Source of the DNA: Myxococcota bacterium
GTDB lineage: Bacteria; Myxococcota_A; UBA9042; DTJE01
Assembly: GCA_017994695.1 (NCBI GenBank)
Contig: JAGOKF010000001.1
Coordinates: 1-64,000 of the forward strand
Length of the DNA: 64,000 nucleotides
Reading direction: 5' to 3'
Shown here piece after piece: positions 34,785-42,971 of the stretch (the stretch's first letter is position 1; each line of letters begins with the position of its first letter). Both the position numbers and the translations under genes were made by a program. The notes beneath the pieces were generated by a model. That model ran no database searches and was not told the origin of the DNA. It saw nothing but the letters and a program-made list of their open reading frames with translations.

Positions 34785-35768
34785 ATGGCGGAAGGGAAAC
34801 TCCAATTGGCGATGTACTGGGCGGCCTCCTGCGGGGGCTGCGACGTGGCGGTGCTGGACGTCAACGAGAAGATCCTGGACATCGCGGCGGCGGCGGACAT
34901 CCGCCTGTGGCCCATCGCGATGGACTTCAAGTACCGCGACGTCGAGGGGTGGAGCGACGGGGAGATCGACGTCTGCCTGTTCAACGGGGCGGTGCGCAAC
35001 AGCGAGCAGGCCTACCTGGCCCGGCTGCTGCGGCGCAAGGCCAAGGTGATGGTGGCCTTCGGGGCCTGCGCCTCCTTCGGGGGGATCCCGGGCCTGGCGA
35101 ACCTCCACGACCGGGAATCGATCTTCCAGGCGGTCTACGGCTACACCGCGTCCACACACAACCCCGCGGGCACGCGGCCTCAGACCCGCCTGGAGGTCCC
35201 CGAGGGGACCCTGACGCTGCCGGACTTCTTCGACCACGTCTTCGCGCTGCACCAGGTGGTGCCGGTGGAGTACTTCGTGCCGGGGTGCCCGCCGACGCCC
35301 AAGACCATCATGACCGCCATCGAGGCCATCGTGACGGGCAACCTCCCGCCTCCGGGATCCGTGGTGGGTGCATCGACCCAGTCGGTCTGCGAGGAGTGCC
35401 AGCGGGAGAAGTCGGAGAAGCCCGTGGTGGCCGAGTACCACCGGCCCCAGGAGATCCTGGTGGACCCGAAGCGCTGCCTGCTGGAGCAGGGGCTGACCTG
35501 CATGGGGTCCTCCACCCGGGGCGGCTGCGGGGCGCTGTGCCCGGCGGTCCACATGCCCTGCCGGGGCTGCTACGGCCCGATGCCCCGGAGCCTGGACATG
35601 GGCGCCGACGCGCTGGCGGCGATGACCACGATCCTGGACGCCTCCGACGAGGAGACGGCACGGCAGAAGACCGATCGCCTGGCGGACCCGCTGGGGACCT
35701 TCTACCGGTTCACGCTGCCGGTGTCGATGCTGCGCCGGGCGCCGAAGGGATCGGCCGCGCATTCCTGA
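34785..35768 (+). CDS. mvhG: NiFe hydrogenase small subunit MvhG (group 3c)
   Basis: 327 aa, no Tat signal, so cytosolic. The proximal cluster motif ASCGGCDVA (C16, C19) is at the N-terminus, with GACASFGGIPG and VPGCPPTP later. Further Cys groups (VCEEC, TCMGSSTRGGCGALCP, PCRGCYGP) hold the medial and distal clusters. It carries electrons from the NiFe site to MvhD and HdrA. Confidence 0.95.
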   Translation: MAEGKLQLAMYWAASCGGCDVAVLDVNEKILDIAAAADIRLWPIAMDFKYRDVEGWSDGEIDVCLFNGAVRNSEQAYLARLLRRKAKVMVAFGACASFGGIPGLANLHDRESIFQAVYGYTASTHNPAGTRPQTRLEVPEGTLTLPDFFDHVFALHQVVPVEYFVPGCPPTPKTIMTAIEAIVTGNLPPPGSVVGASTQSVCEECQREKSEKPVVAEYHRPQEILVDPKRCLLEQGLTCMGSSTRGGCGALCPAVHMPCRGCYGPMPRSLDMGADALAAMTTILDASDEETARQKTDRLADPLGTFYRFTLPVSMLRRAPKGSAAHS

Positions 35769-35806
35769 GGAACGGACGCGGGCCGGGAGGGCCCGGGGAG
35801 GATGCC

Positions 35807-37270
35807 ATGCAGACGATCACGGTGGACCCCATCACCCGCCTCGAGGGCCACGGGAAGTTCGACATCTTCCTGAACGACGAGGGGGAGGTCGAGAACGTCT
35901 ACTTCCAGATCCCCGAACTGCGGGGGATCGAGAAGTTCTGCGAGGGACGACCGGTCGAGGAACTGCCCCGGATCACCCAGCGGGCCTGCGGGGTCTGCCC
36001 GGGTCCCCACCACATGGCCTCCGCGAAGGCCTGCGACGGGGTCTACGGGGTGGAACCGCCCCCTGCCGGAAAGAAGCTCCGGGAACTGTTCCTGAACGCC
36101 CACTTCCTGCACAGCCACATCGCCCACTTCTACGCCCTGGCGGCCCCGGACTTCGTGGTGGGGCCCCAGGCGGACCCGACCACCCGCCACGTCCTGGGGG
36201 TGATCTCGAAGGTCGGACTGGAGGTGGGAGGGCAGGTGATCGCCTCCCGAGCCAAGGCCCAGCGGATCCAGGCCATCCTGGGCGGGAAGGCCACCCACGC
36301 GGTCTGCGGCATCCCCGGGGGCATGAGCAAGCCCCTCACGAATCCCGACGAGGTGGCCGAGATCCGGTCCCACTGCCGGGACCTGGTGGAGTTCGGGAAG
36401 TTCACCCTGCAACTCTTCGACGCGGTGGTGCTGAAGAACGCCGCCTACGTGGACCTGATCCGGAACGGCCCCTACACGATGAAGACCTACTACATGGGGC
36501 TGGTGGACCCGGAAGGGCGGGTCACGTTCTACGACGGGACGCTCCGGGTGATCGACGAGGACGGCGCGGAGTTCCTGCGCTTCGACCCCAGGCGGTACAC
36601 CGACCACATCGCGGAGCACGTGGAGCCCTGGTCCTACCTGAAGTTCCCCTACCTGAAGGCCATCGGCTGGAAGGGACTCGTCACGGGGAAGGACAGCGGG
36701 GTCTATCGGGTGGCGCCCCTGGCGCGGCTGAACGTCGCCACCGGGATGGCGACCCCCGTGGCCCAGGAGGCCTTCGAGCAGTACTTCCAGGTGCTGGGGC
36801 CCGGGCCGGTCCACGCCACGCTGGCGAACCACTGGGCCCGGGTGATCGAGTTGATGTACGCCGCCGAGCGGTGCCTGGAACTGATCGAGGACCCGGAGAT
36901 CTGCTCCCCGGAGGTCCGGACGATCCCGACCGGCATCGTCGGGGAGGGGGTGGGCGTGGTCGAGGCCCCCCGGGGGACCCTGTTCCACCACTACCGGACC
37001 GACGAGCAGGGCTTCGTCACCCGGTGCAACATGCTGGTGGCCACGGGAAACAACAACGCGGCCATCTGCATGAGCATCCGGGACGCGGCGAAGGGCCTGA
37101 TCCGGAAGGGCGTCGAGGTGACCGAGGGCATCCTGAACCAGATCGAGATGGCATTCCGGGCCTATGACCCGTGCTTCGGGTGCGCGACCCACTCCCTGCC
37201 CGGGCAGATGCCGATGGAGGTGCGGATCCTGGACCCCCACCGCGTGGTCCGGCACAGCATCGTCCGGTGA
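35807..37270 (+). CDS. mvhA: NiFe hydrogenase large subunit MvhA (group 3c)
   Basis: 487 aa from ATG 35807 with GGGGAGG upstream. The NiFe ligands are in RACGVCPGPHH (C61, C64) and DPCFGCATH (454-462, C456 and C459). A tail of 25 residues follows H462 and is expected to be removed by the protease encoded next. The protein oxidises or makes H2 in the cytosol. DPITRLEGHGK at the N-terminus is the usual large-subunit start. Confidence 0.96.
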   Translation: MQTITVDPITRLEGHGKFDIFLNDEGEVENVYFQIPELRGIEKFCEGRPVEELPRITQRACGVCPGPHHMASAKACDGVYGVEPPPAGKKLRELFLNAHFLHSHIAHFYALAAPDFVVGPQADPTTRHVLGVISKVGLEVGGQVIASRAKAQRIQAILGGKATHAVCGIPGGMSKPLTNPDEVAEIRSHCRDLVEFGKFTLQLFDAVVLKNAAYVDLIRNGPYTMKTYYMGLVDPEGRVTFYDGTLRVIDEDGAEFLRFDPRRYTDHIAEHVEPWSYLKFPYLKAIGWKGLVTGKDSGVYRVAPLARLNVATGMATPVAQEAFEQYFQVLGPGPVHATLANHWARVIELMYAAERCLELIEDPEICSPEVRTIPTGIVGEGVGVVEAPRGTLFHHYRTDEQGFVTRCNMLVATGNNNAAICMSIRDAAKGLIRKGVEVTEGILNQIEMAFRAYDPCFGCATHSLPGQMPMEVRILDPHRVVRHSIVR

Positions 37271-37293
37271 CGGGCGGGTTCCCGGGGGGCGCC

Positions 37294-37797
37294 ATGAAGG
37301 TGCTCGTGGTCGGCGTGGGCAGCACGATCCGCGGCGACGACGCCGTGGGGCCGGTGCTGGCGCAGGAGATGGCCGCCCGGTTTCCCGGCCGTTGCGAGGG
37401 ACTGGTGTTCGACGGTTCGGCCCTGGACCTCCTGGGGTGGATCGGACCCGAAAGAGGGTATGATCGGGTTGCCGTGGTGGATTGTCTGGAGGGAGGAGGG
37501 CTCGACGAGGGAGAGATGGCGCGCCTGGACCTGCCCGAGGTCCCAGGGGACCTGATCTCGTCCCACCACGCGGGGATCCGGGAGACGCTGCACCTGGCCC
37601 GCCGTCTCCGGGTGCCGCTGCCCGAGGACCTCCGCTTCTACGGCGTGGGGGTCCGGGACGCCCGGGCCTTCCGGGAGGGATTGAACCCGCGCCTGGCGGC
37701 CCGCATCCCGGACCTCGTGGCGGAACTGGCCCGGGACCTGGGCCTGCTCTCCGGGGAGACCGGGCCGCAGGGGAGGAGCGATGCGACGCCCCGATGA
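37294..37797 (+). CDS. Hydrogenase maturation protease (HycI/HoxW-type)
   Basis: 167 aa. It cleaves the C-terminal tail of the large subunit after nickel insertion. VVGVGSTIRGDDAVGP contains the GNxxRGDD-like motif (here GSTIRGDD) with the nickel-sensing Asp; AVVDCLEGGG and SSHHAGI match later family motifs. It follows mvhA by 23 bp and overlaps the next gene by 17 bp. Confidence 0.92.
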   Translation: MKVLVVGVGSTIRGDDAVGPVLAQEMAARFPGRCEGLVFDGSALDLLGWIGPERGYDRVAVVDCLEGGGLDEGEMARLDLPEVPGDLISSHHAGIRETLHLARRLRVPLPEDLRFYGVGVRDARAFREGLNPRLAARIPDLVAELARDLGLLSGETGPQGRSDATPR

Positions 37798-38524
37798 GGA
37801 CCCGTCGATCGAGGGGGTCGTCACGCCGGAGTTCCGGGTCATCCACCATCTGTTCCACGACTTCAAGGGGGGGCTGGCCACCATCGTGATGTGCCTGGAC
37901 GCGGTCCGGGAGGGCATGGTCGGCGAGGTCTCGCCGGCGCAGCAGCGCTGGCTGGAGAAGGCCGAGCGCAACTGCCAGCACCTGGCCACGCTGATCGACG
38001 ACTTCCGGGATCTGTCCCGGATCCAGGACGGGTGCTTCGCCACCGAGCGGGAGGTGATGGAGCCCGCCGCGATGCTGGCCACCCTCTCCCAGGAAGTGGC
38101 CGCCGAGGCCTCCCGCAGGCAGATCCAGGTCGTCTTCGAGGTGCCCGACCGGTTGCCGGGAACCTGCGAGGCGAGCCCTCTGGTGGCCCGGGTGCTGCAC
38201 CGGGCCTACGGGGTGCTGGTGGACTGCACCCGGACCCGGGGGCGCCTGGAGAGCCGGATCGTCGTCGAACAGGCATCGCCCCATTGCTGGCTGCGGGTCG
38301 AGGCGAAATCCGAGGGAGTCGAGATGGAGGTCGCGGCGCTGGACAGCGTCTTCGACCTGATGGACCAGACGGTGCGGGGGCTGCAACTGGGCCGCGGATA
38401 CACGCTGCTCTTCTGCAGGGCGGCGGCCCGGTTCCTGTCGGGAGACCTGTCCCTGAGGCCCTGGCCGGGCCGGGGGACCTGCCTGGACCTGAGACTGCCC
38501 CTGGGCCTGCCCGGGGAGCCCTGA
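37781..38524 (+). CDS. Small cytosolic histidine-kinase-like protein, ATPase lobe degenerate
   Basis: 247 aa, no membrane segment. The dimerisation helix has FHDFKGGLATI with H26 as the likely phospho-acceptor, in the place of HELRTPL. The second half follows the HATPase layout and has GRGYTLLFCRAAARFLSG where the G2 box lies, but the N box and the DxGxG G1 box cannot be found. It may dimerise with or tune the other kinases, or act as a phosphotransfer protein, and may not bind ATP. It overlaps the hydrogenase protease gene, tying the signalling genes to the hdr-mvh operon. Confidence 0.75.
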   Translation: MRRPDEDPSIEGVVTPEFRVIHHLFHDFKGGLATIVMCLDAVREGMVGEVSPAQQRWLEKAERNCQHLATLIDDFRDLSRIQDGCFATEREVMEPAAMLATLSQEVAAEASRRQIQVVFEVPDRLPGTCEASPLVARVLHRAYGVLVDCTRTRGRLESRIVVEQASPHCWLRVEAKSEGVEMEVAALDSVFDLMDQTVRGLQLGRGYTLLFCRAAARFLSGDLSLRPWPGRGTCLDLRLPLGLPGEP

Positions 38525-38535
38525 CGGAGGAGGAG

Positions 38536-38949
38536 ATGGAACAGAAGAAGGCCCGGATCTTCATGGTGGACGACGACACGGACCTGGTGGACATCGTCCG
38601 GTCGGTGCTGGAGTCGGCCGGCTACGAGTTCGTTTCGGCCAGCAGCGCCACCGAGGCCCTGGACCTGGTCGACTCGGTGAACCCGGACCTGATCATCCTG
38701 GACGTGATGATGGAGGACCTGGTGGCCGGCTTCCGGGTGGTCAACCACCTGAGGAACTTCGACCAGTTCCCGCAGAACCGGCGGTACGAGAAGGTGCCGA
38801 TCCTGATGATGACCTCCATCCAGCAGCAGACCCGGATGAAGTTCAGCCAGGACGCGGGCAGCCGGCTCCTGCCCATCGACGCCTTCCTGGAGAAGCCGGT
38901 GAAGCCGCGGGTCCTGCTGGAGAAGATCGCCGAGCTGCTCCGCCGGTAG
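38536..38949 (+). CDS. Receiver-only response regulator
   Basis: 137 aa, a CheY-like single receiver domain: VDDD (11-14), phospho-acceptor D56 in DLIILDVMM, MMTS and the Lys of FLEKPVKP. The loop after alpha-3 (NFDQFPQNRRYEK) is longer than usual. There is no DNA-binding or enzyme output, so it must act by protein contact or as a phosphorelay link. It sits between three kinase genes. Confidence 0.92.
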   Translation: MEQKKARIFMVDDDTDLVDIVRSVLESAGYEFVSASSATEALDLVDSVNPDLIILDVMMEDLVAGFRVVNHLRNFDQFPQNRRYEKVPILMMTSIQQQTRMKFSQDAGSRLLPIDAFLEKPVKPRVLLEKIAELLRR

Positions 38950-38973
38950 AGCCGGCCTGGAAGGGAGGATCGC

Positions 38974-40998
38974 GTGGACGGGAGACCTCCCAGGTCGAAT
39001 CCAGGGAAATCGGGACCCTTCCTGTCCATCCGCGTCAGCCTGTTCCTGGCCTTCGCCGTCCTGGTGCTGGCCGGCGGAGGCATCTCGGCCCTCATCGGCT
39101 GGTCGATCACCTCCGAGGCCGTGGTGGGAGAGGCCCAGCGGCGGGTCGAACAGGACCTCCAGTCGGCCTGGGCTCTCTACGACCATGCCCGGGAGCGGGT
39201 CTCCCACGCCGTGCAGACGGTGGCCCTGCTCCGGCGCACCCAGGAGGCCCTGCAAGGACAGGGGACGCACCGGGAAGACCTGACGCGGCGCCTCGAGGCC
39301 ATCCGGAAACGCAACGGACTCGATTTCCTGACCCTGGCGGACCGGGAGGGCCGCGTGGTGATCCGGACCCGACCACCCTACCAGTCCGGGGACCGGCTCG
39401 AACCGGACCCGGTGCGGGACCTGGCCCGACGGACCGGGAATGCCGGGGGGACCGTGCGGCTCCAGGCGTCGGCGCTGGCGATGGAGGGAGAGGACCTGGC
39501 CGCCCAGGCCGCCATCGAGGTCCGCCCGACGGCGATGGCCTCCAGCGGGGGGCCGGAACGGGTGGGGGACGGGCTGGTGATCGAGGTCGCCGAGACGGTG
39601 CTGGACGAAGGGGGGGGATATCTCGGGATGGTGGTGGGAGGCATCCTCTGGAACCGGAACCACCTCCTGCTGGACGGGATCCGGGACACGCTGTTCCGCA
39701 ACGAGTTCTTCCAGGGAAGCCCCGTGGGGACCGTGACGCTGTTCCTCGGGGACGTGCGGGTCGTCACGAACGTGCGGGACGAGGCGGGCGGGTCGGCGGT
39801 CGGGACGAGGCTGTCGAAGGCCGTCAAGGAGGTCGTGCTGGACCAGGGGCAGCCGTTTCGGGACCGGGCCTTCGTCGTGAAGGACTGGTACCTGACCGCC
39901 TACGACCCCATCCGGGACCCGAACGGGGAGGTGATCGGGATCCTGTACGTGGGGCTGCTGGAGTCCCGGTTCCTGGCCTACCGGACGCGCCTGATCCAGG
40001 GCTTCCTGATCCTGACCGGCATCGGCGTGCTGGCCTCCCTGCTGTTCGGCCTGGGCGCGGCGTGGTGGCTGTCCCGGCCCCTGCGGAACCTGACCGAGGC
40101 GGCCCGGCGGATGGCCGACCTGGACCTGAGCGTGCGGGCCGGAAACGGGGGCCCCTTCCAGGAGCTCCAGGTGCTGAACCGCACGTTCAACCGGATGGCC
40201 GAGAACCTGGACCAGGCGAGCCGCGACCTCCAGCGGGCCAACGAGGAGCTCCAGCGGGCCAACGAGGACCTCTCGCGCCTGAACCACAACTACATGGACA
40301 TGCTGGAGTTCGTGACCCACGAGCTGAAGTCCCCGCTGGCCTCCTGCCTGTTCGGAGTGGGATCCCTGAAGGACGGCCTGGTCGGGCAGCCCAGTCCGGA
40401 GCAGCGTCGCGTGCTGGAGACGATCGAGCGGAACCTGGAATACCTGAACGAGATGATCCTGAACTACCTGAATCTTTCCCGGATCGAGAAGGACCAGTTG
40501 CGATTCTCGCCGAAGGCCCTCCGCTTCCGGGCGGAGGTGCTGGATCCGGCCCTGGAACAGGTCTCCCGCCAGATCTATGTCGCGGGGATCTACACCCTGG
40601 TGGACGTCCCGGAGGACCTCGTGGTCGAGGGGGACCGGGACCTGCTCCGCATCGTGATGGACAACCTGCTGTCCAACGCGGTGAAATACGGCCGTCCGAA
40701 CAGCACGCTCCGGGTCCTCTACGAGCCCGGACCGGACGGGGCGCACCGCTTCTGCGTGCACAACGAGGGCATGGGCTTCCGGCCCGAGGAGGGAAGGCGG
40801 CTGTTCCAGAAGTTCAGCCGGCTGGACGTGGCGGAGTTGCGGGCCAAGCGGGGGACGGGCCTGGGGCTCTTCATCACCCAGCAGATCGTCCAGCGGCACG
40901 GAGGGCGCATCTGGGCCGAGTCCGAGTTCGGCCGGGATGCGCGTTTCTGGTTCGAACTGCCGGCCCGGGTGCCGGGGCCGCCGGGGGAGACGCCATGA
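38974..40998 (+). CDS. Membrane sensor histidine kinase with Cache-like sensor and HAMP
   Basis: 674 aa from a GTG start. TM1 spans about 19-41, followed by a large periplasmic Cache-like sensor (VKDWYLTAYDPIRD and DPNGEVIGILYVGL are typical of its end). TM2 is near 342-367, then HAMP, a short coiled coil (LQRANEELQRANEDL), HisKA with H449 in THELKSPLAS and a HATPase domain (N box DNLLSNAVKYG, G2 GTGLGLFITQQ). The G1 box reads NEGMGF. The ligand is unknown. It overlaps the next kinase gene as ATGA. Confidence 0.92.
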   Translation: MDGRPPRSNPGKSGPFLSIRVSLFLAFAVLVLAGGGISALIGWSITSEAVVGEAQRRVEQDLQSAWALYDHARERVSHAVQTVALLRRTQEALQGQGTHREDLTRRLEAIRKRNGLDFLTLADREGRVVIRTRPPYQSGDRLEPDPVRDLARRTGNAGGTVRLQASALAMEGEDLAAQAAIEVRPTAMASSGGPERVGDGLVIEVAETVLDEGGGYLGMVVGGILWNRNHLLLDGIRDTLFRNEFFQGSPVGTVTLFLGDVRVVTNVRDEAGGSAVGTRLSKAVKEVVLDQGQPFRDRAFVVKDWYLTAYDPIRDPNGEVIGILYVGLLESRFLAYRTRLIQGFLILTGIGVLASLLFGLGAAWWLSRPLRNLTEAARRMADLDLSVRAGNGGPFQELQVLNRTFNRMAENLDQASRDLQRANEELQRANEDLSRLNHNYMDMLEFVTHELKSPLASCLFGVGSLKDGLVGQPSPEQRRVLETIERNLEYLNEMILNYLNLSRIEKDQLRFSPKALRFRAEVLDPALEQVSRQIYVAGIYTLVDVPEDLVVEGDRDLLRIVMDNLLSNAVKYGRPNSTLRVLYEPGPDGAHRFCVHNEGMGFRPEEGRRLFQKFSRLDVAELRAKRGTGLGLFITQQIVQRHGGRIWAESEFGRDARFWFELPARVPGPPGETP

Positions 40999-42878
40999 GC
41001 GGCGCGGGGTCCCAGGTCCGCTCCCCGTGGCCCGCGGCGGCCAACCCCCTGGAGGACGAACTGGCGTCCCGGGCAGCCTGGCTGATCCGGATCCGCTGGA
41101 TCGCCGGGTTCGCGGTGATGCTCGGCTGTCTCGCTTCCTCCCTCTGGGAGATCGAGCACTGGCACAACGGACCCTGGGTGTGCCTGTGCGGGCTGGGCAT
41201 CTGGGCCTACAACACCCTGTTCGTCCGTCTGCGGCGCTGGATGCGCCGGAGGCGGGACGAGGGGATGTCCTGGGCCCGCTTCGCCAGCGCCCAGTTCCTG
41301 ACCGACTGGGGGGCCCTGATCTTGATCGTGCACCTGACCGGCGGCATCGCGAGTCCCGTGCTCTTCTTCTTCGTCTTCCACGCCATCATCGCCAGCATCC
41401 TGCTGCCGCCCCGGGCCTCCTTCGGCCACTCGGCGGTCGGGGTGGTGGCCGTGGTGGCCCTGGGGGTGCTGGAGGGCCTCCACCTGCTGCCCCACCATGC
41501 CCTCCCCTTCTATGCCGACGTGCCCTACGACCAGCCGCTGCCCGTGGCGATGCACCTCGGGTTCTTCGCCGCGGCGATCCTGGGATCGACCTACCTGGCC
41601 GGGTCCATCGCCCGGAGGCTGTGGGCCCGGACCCTGGAACTGCTGCGGCTGAACCGGGACGTGGAACTCGCCTACCAGCGGACCCGCACGCTCTACGACA
41701 TCACCCGGGCGGTCAACGGCACCCTGTCGCTCCCGGAGGTCCTGAACACCCTGGTGGCCCGGGCGGTCCACGCCATGGGGGTCCGGGCGGGCATCCTGCG
41801 GCTGCTGGACCCCGAAAGCGGGAGATTGCGCCTCAGCACCTCCTTCGGCCTCAGCGAGGACTACCTGCGGAAGGGCGACGTGGACCCGGAAAAGAGCCCC
41901 GTGGACCTGTCCGTGCTCCAGGGCTGGGCGGTCCAGGTGCCGGACATCGCGGAATCCGCGTCCTTCCAGTACCCGGAGGAGGCCCTCCGGGAGGGACTCC
42001 GGTCGGTGCTGGTCTGCCCGGTCACGCTCCGGGGGAAGGTGATCGGGGTGATGCGTCTCTACGGGGGGGAACGGAGGGAGTTCAGCGAGGAGGAGATCGC
42101 CTTCGCGATGGCCATCGCCTCCCAGGGGGCCGTCGCCATCGAGAACGCCCGGGCCTACCGGAACCTGGAGGAACTGGAGGAGGCCAAGGCGAAGTTCATC
42201 TTCCAGGTCCTCCACGAACTGAAGTCGCCGGTGGCGGCGCTGCGGTCGAGCCTGACAATCCTGCAGGAAGGGTTCCTGGACGAGCTGGACGAGCGGAAAC
42301 GGGCGCTGGTCGCCCGCATGGTGCGCCGGGTCAACGGCCTCCAGGACCTGCTCCGGGACCTGATGGAACTGGGGGCGATGAAGGGGCGACCCGGTGGGCG
42401 TCCCAAGGGGCGCGCGGACGTCGCGGAGGTGGCCCGGGAGGTGCTGGACGGAGTGGCCGCGGACGCCGAGGCCAAGGGAATCCGTCTGTCGAGCCGGATC
42501 CCCGGACAGCCCCTGGTGGTCCAGGGGAGCCCCGAGGACCTGGAGAAGGTGATCGGCAACCTGGTGCACAACGCGGTGAAATACACCCCCCGGGAAGGGA
42601 CCGTCGAGGTCGTGCTGGAGGAGACCCCCGAAGGAGCCCTGTTCGTGTGCCGGGACACGGGCATCGGGATGGACGAGAACGCGAAGGCCCAGTTGTTCCG
42701 GGAATTCTACCGGGCGGGCAACGCCAAGCACTTCGCCGAGGGAACCGGCCTGGGCCTGGTCCTGGTCAAGCGCCTGTTGGATCTCTACGGCGGGACCATC
42801 GAGGTGGACAGCCGCCTCGACGAGGGAAGCACCTTCCGGGTCCGGATCCCCTTCGGGGAGGTCCCTCCCGCGAACTGA
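40995..42878 (+). CDS. Membrane sensor histidine kinase with GAF domain
   Basis: 627 aa. The N-terminal 200 residues have about six hydrophobic helices, including ASPVLFFFVFHAIIASILL, an integral membrane sensor. A GAF domain follows (VRAGILRLLDPESG through MRLYGG). HisKA has H407 in LHELKSPVAA, and the HATPase domain is complete (NLVHNAVKYTP, CRDTGIGMDE, GTGLGLVLVKR). It is the last gene of the block that began at the hdr-mvh operon and may sense redox or membrane state; no ligand can be named. Confidence 0.92.
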   Translation: MSGAGSQVRSPWPAAANPLEDELASRAAWLIRIRWIAGFAVMLGCLASSLWEIEHWHNGPWVCLCGLGIWAYNTLFVRLRRWMRRRRDEGMSWARFASAQFLTDWGALILIVHLTGGIASPVLFFFVFHAIIASILLPPRASFGHSAVGVVAVVALGVLEGLHLLPHHALPFYADVPYDQPLPVAMHLGFFAAAILGSTYLAGSIARRLWARTLELLRLNRDVELAYQRTRTLYDITRAVNGTLSLPEVLNTLVARAVHAMGVRAGILRLLDPESGRLRLSTSFGLSEDYLRKGDVDPEKSPVDLSVLQGWAVQVPDIAESASFQYPEEALREGLRSVLVCPVTLRGKVIGVMRLYGGERREFSEEEIAFAMAIASQGAVAIENARAYRNLEELEEAKAKFIFQVLHELKSPVAALRSSLTILQEGFLDELDERKRALVARMVRRVNGLQDLLRDLMELGAMKGRPGGRPKGRADVAEVAREVLDGVAADAEAKGIRLSSRIPGQPLVVQGSPEDLEKVIGNLVHNAVKYTPREGTVEVVLEETPEGALFVCRDTGIGMDENAKAQLFREFYRAGNAKHFAEGTGLGLVLVKRLLDLYGGTIEVDSRLDEGSTFRVRIPFGEVPPAN

Positions 42879-42911
42879 AGAATCCCGCCCAGGAACCCCC
42901 GCCGGAAAGGG

Positions 42912-42940
42912 TTGACCTACCGCCTCCCCGACGATAGGGT
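42912..42940 (+). promoter_or_regulatory. Promoter upstream of the gene at 42972
   Basis: TTGACC (42912-42917), 17 nt, then TAGGGT (42935-42940), 31 bp before the ATG. The same TAGGGT -10 is used in the TPP-riboswitch promoter at 61376-61405, which supports it as a real element in this genome. Confidence 0.6.
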
Positions 42941-42971
42941 GGGTCCACGCCTCCGATGAGGAGCCTCCCCG

